The notes under the pieces are model-generated. The model made no database searches. It was not told where the DNA came from and saw nothing but the letters and a program-made list of their open reading frames with translations. Below, piece by piece: positions 1 through 7,695 of a stretch of DNA of 53,403 bases (position 1 is its first letter; the number at the start of each line of letters is the position of its first letter). The stretch is taken from positions 1-53,403 of the forward strand of contig JACJYT010000014.1 of the NCBI GenBank assembly GCA_020635975.1. Direction: 5' to 3'. This DNA comes from Chitinophagales bacterium. GTDB taxonomy: Bacteria; Bacteroidota; Bacteroidia; Chitinophagales; UBA8649. Made by a program: the position numbers and the translations under genes.

Positions 1-254
1 AAATTGAATTCATGTTAGTTTCCTTGTTTAATGTAAAACTACTTCATGTTTTAGGGGTGTAATAGGAATAAAAAGTAAATTTTTATAATAATTTTATTGA
101 ATAATATTTTCATAACTTATTGTATATCAATATTTAATAGTTATTATTACTACTATTTATTGACAAAAATCTATGGAAAAATAATTTTAAGAAAATTTAA
201 ACTCCTTTGTTGGGAATAATCTGACAAAATGACACCTTATTTTTTATTAATTTC

Positions 255-262
255 TATCTTTG
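255..262 (+). promoter_or_regulatory. Promoter -7 box of miaB
   Basis: TATCTTTG matches the Bacteroidota -7 consensus TAnnTTTG exactly. It ends 19 bases before the ATG at 281, so transcription should start near 267. No clear -33 TTG lies at the usual spacing. Two TGACA words at 222-226 and 230-234 lie just upstream and resemble words upstream of groES. The upstream stretch 1-254 is very AT-rich and I see no gene in it. Confidence 0.55.
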
Positions 263-280
263 CTCTTTAAAACAAATTTA

Positions 281-1759
281 ATGTCTGAACTTTATAATAA
301 TCAGGTACCTTTTGAACTAAAGATTAAGAGTATGGATGAAAATGCTCAAGGAGGAGCATTAGAAAAAAGCCGTCCTTTTGGTGTTGCTAGTAATGGCAAG
401 AAATACTACATAGAAAGTTATGGCTGTGCGATGAATTTTGCAGATAGCGAGGTCGTAGCTTCAATTTTGGCAAATAGTGGCTATGATTCCACCAAAGATT
501 ACAATGAAGCGGATCTGATTTTTGTGAACACATGCTCCATTAGAGAGAAAGCAGAGCAAACTGTTAGAAATAGACTACAGGGCTTTAAAGTCGTAAAAAA
601 AAGAAATAAAGCAGCTCTTATTGGTGTTTTAGGCTGCATGGCTGAAAGATTGAAAGATAAATTTCTAGAAGAGGAACAGCTAGTGGATTTGGTAGTGGGC
701 CCAGATGCCTACCGATCTTTACCCAACTTAATAGAAGAAGCGGTATCTGGTCAAAAAGCAGTTAATGTACTCTTATCTAGAGATGAAACCTACGCAGATA
801 TTAGTCCAGTTCGTTTGTCATCCAATGGCGTAAGTGCCTTTGTTTCTATAACAAGGGGTTGCGATAATATGTGCTCTTTTTGTGTTGTTCCTCATACAAG
901 AGGAAGAGAACGAAGTAGACCTCCTGAAAGCATCATTCAAGAAGTTAGAAATCTTTATGAGCAAGGTTACAAAGAAGTAACCTTACTTGGTCAAAATGTA
1001 GATTCTTATAGATGGAGTGAAGACGAAAAAATTAGAGGAAAGAAACTTATTGACCTAAAGGATACGGATTTGGTGTTTAACTTTTCTAATTTATTGGAAG
1101 AAGTGGCTAAAGTAGCACCTGATTTAAGAGTTAGATTTTCTACTTCTCATCCGAAAGATATGCACGACGATGTTTTGCATGTTATTGCTAAGTACAAGAA
1201 TATTTGCAACTATATACACTTGCCAGTTCAAAGTGGCAATACGGAGGTGCTTGCAAGAATGAATAGAACCTACGATAGGGAATGGTATTTGGATCGAATT
1301 GCAGCAATAAATCGAATCATTCCAAATTGTGGCATCTCCTCAGATATTATCACCGGTTTTTGTGGTGAAACGGAAGAACAGCACCAAGATACTTTAAGTT
1401 TAATGCGAGAAGTGAAATATGATATGTCTTACATGTTTTTCTATTCGGAACGTCCAGGAACTTTAGCTGCAAAAAAATATGCAGATGATATTCCCTTAGA
1501 AATAAAAAAGAGAAGATTGGCCGAAGTAATAGAATTGCAAAATGAACTTTCTTTAATAAGCAATCAAGCAGATATTGGAACGGTAGTGGAGGTCTTAGTT
1601 GAAAAGCCATCTAAGAAAAGTGAGGCTGATTTATGTGGAAGAAATGATAGAAATAAAATGGTAATTTTTCCGAAAGGAAATTTAAGAATTGGACAATACG
1701 TAAAGGTTAAGATTACCGATTGTACTACCGCTGTTTTACTTGGAGAAGTTGTTGAATAA
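281..1759 (+). CDS. miaB: tRNA-2-methylthio-N6-dimethylallyladenosine synthase MiaB
   Basis: Radical-SAM methylthiotransferase that adds the 2-methylthio group to i6A37 of tRNAs reading UNN codons. The 492-residue protein has the UPF0004 domain first (YGCAMN with Cys49), then the radical-SAM cluster CDNMCSFC with Cys194, Cys198 and Cys201, then a C-terminal TRAM domain from about residue 430. Length is slightly above the usual size for the family. The frame can be extended upstream to a TTG at 260, but that codon lies inside the -7 box, so I chose the ATG at 281. It is followed 14 bases later by a sigma-54-type activator, a familiar order in Bacteroidota. Confidence 0.95.
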   Translation: MSELYNNQVPFELKIKSMDENAQGGALEKSRPFGVASNGKKYYIESYGCAMNFADSEVVASILANSGYDSTKDYNEADLIFVNTCSIREKAEQTVRNRLQGFKVVKKRNKAALIGVLGCMAERLKDKFLEEEQLVDLVVGPDAYRSLPNLIEEAVSGQKAVNVLLSRDETYADISPVRLSSNGVSAFVSITRGCDNMCSFCVVPHTRGRERSRPPESIIQEVRNLYEQGYKEVTLLGQNVDSYRWSEDEKIRGKKLIDLKDTDLVFNFSNLLEEVAKVAPDLRVRFSTSHPKDMHDDVLHVIAKYKNICNYIHLPVQSGNTEVLARMNRTYDREWYLDRIAAINRIIPNCGISSDIITGFCGETEEQHQDTLSLMREVKYDMSYMFFYSERPGTLAAKKYADDIPLEIKKRRLAEVIELQNELSLISNQADIGTVVEVLVEKPSKKSEADLCGRNDRNKMVIFPKGNLRIGQYVKVKITDCTTAVLLGEVVE

Positions 1760-1773
1760 AATAGATTAAGAGC

Positions 1774-3015
1774 ATGAGCGTTCAAAATATTAAACAAAGA
1801 TTTGGAGTTATCGGCAATTCACCCGCTCTTAATTATGCTATTAGCATTGCTGAAAGAGTAGCACCAACGAATTTATCCGTTTTAATTAGCGGCGAAAGTG
1901 GAACTGGTAAAGAAGTGTTCTCTCAAATTATTCATCAATTAAGTAGTCGAAAACACAATAAGTTTATTGCAGTCAATTGTGGAGCTATTCCCGAAGGCAC
2001 CATAGATTCAGAATTGTTTGGACATGAAAAAGGCTCGTTTACAGGAGCAAACGATAAAAGAAAAGGCTATTTTGAAACGGTAGATGGTGGAACCATATTT
2101 TTAGATGAGATAGGGGAGATGCCAATTGGTACGCAAGCTAGACTTCTTCGAGTTTTAGAAACAGGAGAGTTTTTAAAAGTTGGATCTTCTCAAGTTCAAA
2201 GTACGGATGTTAGAGTAGTGGCTGCTACCAATAAGAATTTATTAAAAGATATTCAAAAAGGGAAGTTTAGAGAAGACTTGTACTATAGATTAAGTACGGT
2301 GCAAATAGAAACGCCATCCTTAAGAGATCGTGGAGACGATGTTCAATTACTTTTTAGAAAGTTTTCTTCCGATTTTGCTGAAAGAAACAGAATGGAAGGA
2401 ATTCGCTTATTGCCAGACGCTATGGATTTGATTCAGCGCTATAATTGGCCAGGAAATGTTAGACAGCTCAAGAATGTTGCCGAGCAGTGCACCCTCTTGT
2501 CGAACTCCAAAGAAATTGACGCCAAAGAAATTTCAAGATTTATTCCAGATGCCATACAAAGCGCCTTGCCAAAATTAGTAGATGCACCAGGATCGGCAGA
2601 TAGCTCTTTTTCTGAGAGAGAAATTTTGTATAAGATTATGTTCGATTTGAAAGCCGATATGAACGACTTGAAAAAATTTGTTCTTCAAATGGCAAAATCG
2701 AGTAATTTTTCTACAGAGAGTTTGCACGATTTTGGAGAAAATACCAATCAAGATATATCTGACTTCATGCAGCACGGTAAACTAAACCTTGAAAAGGCAG
2801 TTAAAAATGTAGATACCGTGCTAATTCAAAATACGGATAAGTTTAACGAATCGGAAGAAATTGAAGAGACCCACTCTTTAGCTGATATGGAAAAAATGAT
2901 GATAGTGCGTTCTCTTGAAAAGTATAAGGGGAAAAGAAAAGACGCGGCTGACGAATTGGGGATTTCTGAAAGAACTCTTTATCGTAAAATCAAAGAATAT
3001 AAGATTAACTTATGA
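1774..3015 (+). CDS. Sigma-54-interacting AAA+ transcriptional activator without receiver domain
   Basis: Enhancer-binding-protein type ATPase expected to open promoters bound by RNA polymerase with RpoN. Walker A GESGTGKE is at residues 40-47, the sigma-54 contact loop at 87-92 reads GSFTGA instead of the usual GAFTGA, and Walker B FLDE is near 110. A Fis-type helix-turn-helix lies at about 371-413 (GKRKDAADELGISERTLYRK). The AAA+ core begins almost at residue 1, so no response-regulator or sensory domain is present. Between the ATPase and the HTH lies a low-homology linker of about 100 residues. The stop overlaps the next start by four bases (ATGA), so it is translationally coupled to lptE. 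Its targets cannot be read from the window. Confidence 0.9.
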   Translation: MSVQNIKQRFGVIGNSPALNYAISIAERVAPTNLSVLISGESGTGKEVFSQIIHQLSSRKHNKFIAVNCGAIPEGTIDSELFGHEKGSFTGANDKRKGYFETVDGGTIFLDEIGEMPIGTQARLLRVLETGEFLKVGSSQVQSTDVRVVAATNKNLLKDIQKGKFREDLYYRLSTVQIETPSLRDRGDDVQLLFRKFSSDFAERNRMEGIRLLPDAMDLIQRYNWPGNVRQLKNVAEQCTLLSNSKEIDAKEISRFIPDAIQSALPKLVDAPGSADSSFSEREILYKIMFDLKADMNDLKKFVLQMAKSSNFSTESLHDFGENTNQDISDFMQHGKLNLEKAVKNVDTVLIQNTDKFNESEEIEETHSLADMEKMMIVRSLEKYKGKRKDAADELGISERTLYRKIKEYKINL

Positions 3016-3512
3016 GAAGTATTTTGTTTATAGCCTTTCTATTAATCTTTAGCAACTCCTGTAAAGTGTATAGCTTTACTGGAGCAAATATTGACCCCAA
3101 TATTAAAACGATAAGCATAGAATATATTTACAATAAAAGCGGCAATGGGCCTGCCTCTGCAAGTGATATCATTACCAATTCGCTTAAAGAAAAAATGCTA
3201 ATTAATACTAGTTTGAAACAAGTTAACCAAGGTGGAGATATTGTTTTTTCTGGAGATATCGTTTCTTACAATTATTCTATTCAAGCACCAACTGGGAATT
3301 TAAGTTCAGATTTAAGAAGAATTACCATTAGTCTCAAGGTGAATTTAATAAACCATCTTAATCCCTCAGAAGGCTTCGAACAGCAGCAGTTTACTCGTTT
3401 TGCAGATTATCCTGTAACGGAAGATTTATCTACGGTTGAAGAAAATTTAATTCGAGAAATTAGTCTTCAACTAGTAGATGATATTTTTAATAAAGCATTT
3501 GTTAAGTGGTAG
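3012..3512 (+). CDS. lptE: LPS-assembly lipoprotein LptE
   Basis: Outer-membrane lipoprotein that plugs LptD and helps deliver lipopolysaccharide to the cell surface. The 166-residue product starts with a lipoprotein signal whose lipobox FSNSC puts the lipidated cysteine at residue 17, followed by the KVYSFTGA stretch that I associate with the Bacteroidota form of LptE. The remainder has the alpha-beta pattern of the family. The start overlaps the stop of the upstream activator by four bases. Overall similarity to proteobacterial LptE is low, so the call rests on the N-terminal signature and the position between the activator and secG. Confidence 0.8.
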   Translation: MRSILFIAFLLIFSNSCKVYSFTGANIDPNIKTISIEYIYNKSGNGPASASDIITNSLKEKMLINTSLKQVNQGGDIVFSGDIVSYNYSIQAPTGNLSSDLRRITISLKVNLINHLNPSEGFEQQQFTRFADYPVTEDLSTVEENLIREISLQLVDDIFNKAFVKW

Positions 3513-4510
3513 ATAGCCGTATTATAGATACGATTAAGAATATTCAGATTGGAGAATTTTCTGAAGAAAGCCTAGAGGCCTTGAAACTAGATCAACTCCT
3601 CCAAGAATTTCCATGCTTTCAAAGTGCTTACCTTCTTAAGGCGATATATTTGAAACAAAAGAATGAAATGGATTTTCAGGAAGAACTGCCAGAAATTGCA
3701 GTTCGAGTGCAAAACCGATCCGTCTTATACGATAGAGTACATTTTCCATATCAAGTAAATGAAAAACGCGCTAAGTCAGCGCAAGCTCAAGCGCAAAATC
3801 TAGAAGAAAGTCTTGAAGAGCAAAATCTAGATCAGGAACTCGAAGATATTTTGGATCTTGCAGAAAACATTAAAGAAGAAGAACTTCATCCTGACACTAC
3901 AGTTCAAGATAAGTCTAAAAATCAGTCGCTTATCGAGGAAATTGAGGACTTAGAAAAACCAGGGGAGACTCATGCTGCTGAAGAGGAGGATTTGAAAAAA
4001 CTAGTGGATTCCATCAGAAGAACACAAAAATCTAAAGGATCGACCACTCGAAAAAAGGCTCCTTCACCTGAGCAGGATTTGCCAGATTCTAAGTTTAGTT
4101 GGAATGCTTATCCAGATGCAGTGCCTTCCAAATTATCGCCCTTTAATCAATGGTTGTTAAAGAAAAAGCAATTAAATGCACCTCAAAAAATTGCTACTAG
4201 CAAAGAAAGCCTAGAAGAACTTACTTTTGATATGCAAGCAAGTAATGAGGCCGAATTATTATTGGAAGTACAACGCTCTAGCTTTAAATTGGAAGATTTC
4301 ATTGTAGGACAAATAGAAAAAAAACAAAGCAAAAAGTCGATGTCTAAACCAAGTTTTCGCCATGCTATAAGTGAAACTTATGCTAAAATATTGGAGGAAC
4401 AAGATAAATTTCAAGAGGCAATTGATGTTTATAAAGAATTGAGTATAAAATATCCGCAAAAAAGTTCTACTTTTGCACGTCAAATAAAAAACTTAAAAAA
4501 TAAGCTATAA
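3506..4510 (+). CDS. TPR-like protein with acidic linker, function unknown
   Basis: I do not recognise a named function. The 334-residue product begins with a helical segment containing FPCFQSAYLLKAIYL (about residues 36-50). A long, highly charged, Glu-rich region follows at about 80-190. The C-terminus resembles one tetratricopeptide repeat (YAKILEEQDKFQEAIDVYKEL). No signal peptide or membrane segment is seen, so it is probably cytoplasmic. The start is GTG at 3506, seven bases inside lptE; the next ATG would remove the conserved-looking N-terminus. Its stop shares one base with the secG start, which points to one transcript from miaB or the activator through secG. Confidence 0.65.
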   Translation: MVDSRIIDTIKNIQIGEFSEESLEALKLDQLLQEFPCFQSAYLLKAIYLKQKNEMDFQEELPEIAVRVQNRSVLYDRVHFPYQVNEKRAKSAQAQAQNLEESLEEQNLDQELEDILDLAENIKEEELHPDTTVQDKSKNQSLIEEIEDLEKPGETHAAEEEDLKKLVDSIRRTQKSKGSTTRKKAPSPEQDLPDSKFSWNAYPDAVPSKLSPFNQWLLKKKQLNAPQKIATSKESLEELTFDMQASNEAELLLEVQRSSFKLEDFIVGQIEKKQSKKSMSKPSFRHAISETYAKILEEQDKFQEAIDVYKELSIKYPQKSSTFARQIKNLKNKL

Positions 4511-4857
4511 TGTATATTGTATTTTCCATCTTCATTTTAATTCTTTGCATCTTACTTAGTTTAGTAGTACTTGTTCAAAACCCGAAAGGTGGTGGCTTAA
4601 GCCAATCTTTAGGTGGAGTGAGCTCTCAAGTTTTCGGAGCAAAGAATTCTGCAGGTTTGGTAGAAAAAGTGACTTGGTATTTGGCTATTGCTATCGTTGT
4701 ACTTAGTATGACTTCAGTAATGTTTATTGGTAATACAGATGCAACAGAAGATGTTGAAAAATCAACTGCCGAAACTTTAATCGAAGAAGGTGAAGTGCCG
4801 TTTAGTCCTACAACTCCAGTAGAAACTTTCCCTACTACTACACCAGAAGGAGAGTAA
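4510..4857 (+). CDS. secG: Protein translocase subunit SecG
   Basis: Small inner-membrane subunit of the SecYEG channel. The 115-residue protein has two membrane helices, at about 2-21 and 52-73. The family loop between them reads VLVQNPKGGGLSQSLGG. The C-terminal tail after residue 75 is acidic and Thr/Pro-rich, as is common in Bacteroidota. The ATG shares its A with the TAA of the upstream gene, so it is probably translated by coupling. Confidence 0.93.
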   Translation: MYIVFSIFILILCILLSLVVLVQNPKGGGLSQSLGGVSSQVFGAKNSAGLVEKVTWYLAIAIVVLSMTSVMFIGNTDATEDVEKSTAETLIEEGEVPFSPTTPVETFPTTTPEGE

Positions 4858-4873
4858 TTTAATTCTTTTGAGC

Positions 4874-4902
4874 TTTGGAATATCAAATTATTTGTATTTT
4901 TG
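4874..4902 (+). promoter_or_regulatory. Promoter of the DUF1761 gene
   Basis: TTTG at 4874-4877, a 17-base spacer and TATTTTTG at 4895-4902 form a good Bacteroidota promoter. The predicted start near 4907 leaves a leader of about 16 bases before the ATG at 4923. Confidence 0.7.
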
Positions 4903-4922
4903 ATATAACCAAACTTTAAATT

Positions 4923-5423
4923 ATGCATTTTAATTTTCTTGCGATAGCATTAGCTGCGCTTATTCCCCTTATTATTGGCTTTATTTGGTATCATCCCAAG
5001 GCCTTTGGCACGGCATGGATGAAGCTGAACAATTTTACAGAAGAGCAATTGAAATCTTCGAACATGATCTTGATTTTTGGACTCACGCTTATTTTAAGTT
5101 TTCTTCTAGCTTTTAATATGAATTTTGTAGTGGTTCATCAATATCATATTTATTCTATTCTTGTGGATGTTCCTGGCTTTGATGATCCCAATTCGGAAAT
5201 CGGCATCTACCTTGCAGATTTCATGAATGCCTATGGAAATAATTTTAGAACCTTTAAACATGGTGCATTTCATGGAGCTTTATCTGCTTTTTTCTTTGTT
5301 TTACCCGTTTTAGGTATTAATTCTCTTTTTGAAAGAAAGTCTTTTAAATACATCGCAATTCATTTTGGTTATTGGTTTTTCTGCTTAATGCTAATGGGGG
5401 GGATGATTTGCGCTTGGGTGTAA
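4923..5423 (+). CDS. DUF1761 family membrane protein
   Basis: Integral membrane protein of unknown function. The 166-residue sequence starts with the family signature (ALIPLIIGFIWYHPKAFGTAWMK is split here as helix 1 followed by WYHPKAFG and W32) and has about four membrane helices: residues 5-22, 43-66, 116-134 and 142-163. An insert of about 30 residues between helices 2 and 3 is rich in acidic and aromatic residues. It has its own promoter and a strong terminator right after it, so it is a single-gene unit between the secG and groES groups. Confidence 0.8.
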   Translation: MHFNFLAIALAALIPLIIGFIWYHPKAFGTAWMKLNNFTEEQLKSSNMILIFGLTLILSFLLAFNMNFVVVHQYHIYSILVDVPGFDDPNSEIGIYLADFMNAYGNNFRTFKHGAFHGALSAFFFVLPVLGINSLFERKSFKYIAIHFGYWFFCLMLMGGMICAWV

Positions 5424-5448
5424 TCATCTTCTTTTAAATTCTTAATAG

Positions 5449-5484
5449 ATCCTCTAAGTTTACTTAGGGGATTTTTTATTTTTT
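5449..5484 (+). terminator. Intrinsic terminator after the DUF1761 gene
   Basis: An 11-bp stem (ATCCTCTAAGT with ACTTAGGGGAT, one G-U pair) around a two-base TT centre is followed by TTTTTATTTTTT. It separates the DUF1761 gene from the groES promoter. Confidence 0.85.
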
Positions 5485-5550
5485 ACCTAACTCTCTTATT
5501 CTCGGATGTCATTTTATCATTAGCCTATTTAAAAAGTATGACACTTTGTG

Positions 5551-5579
5551 TTGCTGTGGCTGACAAACTTGCATCTTTG
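5551..5579 (+). promoter_or_regulatory. Promoter of groES-groEL
   Basis: TTG at 5551-5553, an 18-base spacer and CATCTTTG at 5572-5579 resemble the housekeeping promoter of the phylum with one mismatch. The mRNA leader would be about 60 bases. TGTCAT at 5508-5513 and ATGACA at 5538-5543 form a widely spaced inverted repeat upstream that could be a regulatory site; this is inference only. Confidence 0.6.
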
Positions 5580-5643
5580 GTGCTTGGCATAGAAAGTGTT
5601 AAGGAGTAGATGTACATTTGAAAACCAAAAAAAACATATAATT

Positions 5644-5934
5644 ATGAGTAAAGTTAATATTCAACCAATCGCAGGCACCAACAACAGAGTTGTTGTTCAA
5701 GCAGCACCAGCCGAAGAAAAAACCTTGAGCGGTATTATCATTCCAGATTCAGCAAAAGAAAAGCCACAGAAAGGTACAGTTGTTTCCGTAAGTGCAGAAG
5801 ACGAAAAAATGATGAAGCCGAAAGTTAAAGTAGGTGATGTGGTTCTGTATGGGAAATATTCAGGAACTGAAATTAGTATTGAAGGTTCAGATTATTTGAT
5901 TATGAGAGAATCTGACATTCTTGCAATTGTTTAA
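5644..5934 (+). CDS. groES: Co-chaperonin GroES
   Basis: Ten-kilodalton lid of the GroEL folding chamber. The 96-residue product has the beta-barrel pattern of the family, with the mobile loop around EEKTLSGIIIPDSAKEKP (about 20-37) and the C-terminal DILAIV. The reading frame extends upstream to a TTG, but the ATG at 5644 gives the standard N-terminus. groEL follows after 41 bases and shares the promoter. Confidence 0.95.
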   Translation: MSKVNIQPIAGTNNRVVVQAAPAEEKTLSGIIIPDSAKEKPQKGTVVSVSAEDEKMMKPKVKVGDVVLYGKYSGTEISIEGSDYLIMRESDILAIV

Positions 5935-5975
5935 TATTAAGGAACTTAAATTCGATAAAATAAAAATAGATATAA

Positions 5976-7616
5976 ATGGCAAAGATTATAAAATTTGATA
6001 CGGAAGCGAGAAATTCACTCAAAGCAGGAGTGGATCAATTAGCAGATGCAGTTAAAGTGACCTTAGGTCCTAAAGGAAGAAATGTAGTTATTGATAGAAA
6101 GTTTGGTTCTCCAGTAGTTACCAAAGATGGCGTATCTGTAGCGAAAGAAATAGAATTAGAAGATCCAATTGAAAACATGGGTGCTCAAATGGTTAAAGAA
6201 GTTGCTTCAAAAACCAACGATTTAGCAGGAGATGGTACTACTACAGCAACTGTGCTTGCTCAAGCCATGATAGCTAGAGGATTAAAATCTTTAGCTGCTG
6301 GAGCAAATCCAATGGACTTGAAAAGAGGTATGGATAAGGCGGTTAATGTTGTTGTAGAGAACATTAAAAAGCAAAGTGAGGAAGTTGGAAGCAACAACGA
6401 AAAAATCAAGCAAGTAGGAACAATTTCTGCTAATAACGATGAAACCATCGGTGCTTTAATTGCTGAAGCAATGGCTAAAGTTGGCAATGAAGGAGTTATC
6501 ACTGTGGAAGAAGCAAAAGGAACAGAAACCTATGTAGAAACCGTAGAGGGTATGCAATTCGATAGAGGTTATTTGAGTCCTTATTTTGTAACAGATACAG
6601 AAAAAATGGAAGCGCAATTGGATAATCCACTCATCTTAGTTTATGATAAAAAGATTTCCTCTATGAAAGATTTGTTGCCAACACTTGAAAAAGTTGCACA
6701 AAACGGTAGATCTCTTTTAATTCTTGCAGAAGATTTAGAAGGAGAAGCGCTTACAACTCTAGTTGTAAACAAACTAAGAGGAACGATTAAAGTTGCTGCG
6801 GTTAAAGCTCCTGGCTTCGGCGATAGAAGAAAAGCAATGTTAGAAGATATTGCCATCTTAACGGGTGCTGTGGTTGTAGCAGAAGAAACTGGAAGAACTT
6901 TAGATTCTGTTGAGTTAAATGATTTAGGTACTTGCGAAAAAGTAGTTATCGATAAAGACAATACGACCATCGTTAACGGTGCTGGAAGAAAAGAAAATAT
7001 TCAAGCAAGGGTTGGTCAAATAAAGTCGCAAATAGAAAATACTACTTCTGATTATGATAGAGAAAAACTTCAAGAGCGTTTGGCTAAATTAGCTGGTGGG
7101 GTAGCGGTTCTTTACGTAGGAGCGCCAAGTGAAGTAGAAATGAAAGAAAAGAAAGATAGAGTGGATGATGCCTTACATGCAACTAGAGCAGCTGTAGAGG
7201 AAGGAATAGTTCCTGGTGGTGGAGTTGCTTACATCAGAGCAATAAATGATTTGGATAAGCTTAAAGGCGATAATGAAGATCAAAATGTTGGTATCGAAAT
7301 TATTAAAAGAGCTATTCAAGAACCTTTACGTCAAATTTCTTCAAACTGTGGCGTGGAAGGAAGTGTTGTGGTGAATAAAGTAAGAGAAGGTAAAGGTGAT
7401 TTTGGGTATAATGCAAGAGAGGATAGATACGATAATTTGAAAAAAATTGGCGTAATTGATCCAACAAAAGTAACTCGAGTTGCTCTAGAGAACGCTTCTT
7501 CTGTGGCTGGTATGTTGCTTACTACAGAATGCGTAATCGTAGATAAACCGGAAGAGAATGCAGCTCCAGGCGGAATGCCAGGTGGAATGCCAGGCGGTAT
7601 GGGTGGCATGATGTAA
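5976..7616 (+). CDS. groEL: Chaperonin GroEL
   Basis: Sixty-kilodalton chaperonin, 546 residues, normal length. The nucleotide-binding signature GDGTTTATVLAQA is near 86-98. The second equatorial segment is intact, as is the C-terminal GGM-rich tail (four GGM units). It is the second gene of the heat-shock operon and is closed by a strong terminator 20 bases downstream. Confidence 0.98.
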   Translation: MAKIIKFDTEARNSLKAGVDQLADAVKVTLGPKGRNVVIDRKFGSPVVTKDGVSVAKEIELEDPIENMGAQMVKEVASKTNDLAGDGTTTATVLAQAMIARGLKSLAAGANPMDLKRGMDKAVNVVVENIKKQSEEVGSNNEKIKQVGTISANNDETIGALIAEAMAKVGNEGVITVEEAKGTETYVETVEGMQFDRGYLSPYFVTDTEKMEAQLDNPLILVYDKKISSMKDLLPTLEKVAQNGRSLLILAEDLEGEALTTLVVNKLRGTIKVAAVKAPGFGDRRKAMLEDIAILTGAVVVAEETGRTLDSVELNDLGTCEKVVIDKDNTTIVNGAGRKENIQARVGQIKSQIENTTSDYDREKLQERLAKLAGGVAVLYVGAPSEVEMKEKKDRVDDALHATRAAVEEGIVPGGGVAYIRAINDLDKLKGDNEDQNVGIEIIKRAIQEPLRQISSNCGVEGSVVVNKVREGKGDFGYNAREDRYDNLKKIGVIDPTKVTRVALENASSVAGMLLTTECVIVDKPEENAAPGGMPGGMPGGMGGMM

Positions 7617-7636
7617 AATCACACGAAGTGTACACA

Positions 7637-7676
7637 AAAAAGGCTTCTTTTAATCTGTATTAAAAGAAGCCTTTTT
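7637..7676. terminator. Bidirectional terminator between groEL and the gldM-like gene
   Basis: A long perfect stem (about 18 bp, core AGGCTTCTTTTAAT) with loop CTGT and flanking A and T runs on both sides. It can end groEL on the plus strand and the convergent gldM-like gene on the minus strand. Confidence 0.92.
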
Positions 7677-7695
7677 ATTTGCATACTTGGCTTTT

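Noticed and set aside
1..13. Start of a divergent minus-strand gene (ATG at 13 running off the left edge)
   Set aside because: Only four codons are visible and no promoter is seen upstream of it on that strand.
260..283. TTG start for miaB
   Set aside because: The codon lies inside the -7 box of the promoter, so it would not be transcribed; the ATG at 281 is used.
5557..5574. Sigma-54 promoter before groES (TGGC ... TTGCA)
   Set aside because: The GG and GC elements are 11 bases apart rather than the required 10, and a housekeeping-type -7 box overlaps, despite the sigma-54-type activator gene nearby.
6260..7609. Minus-strand frames opposite groEL
   Set aside because: They are shadows of a highly biased real gene and have no family, promoter or context.
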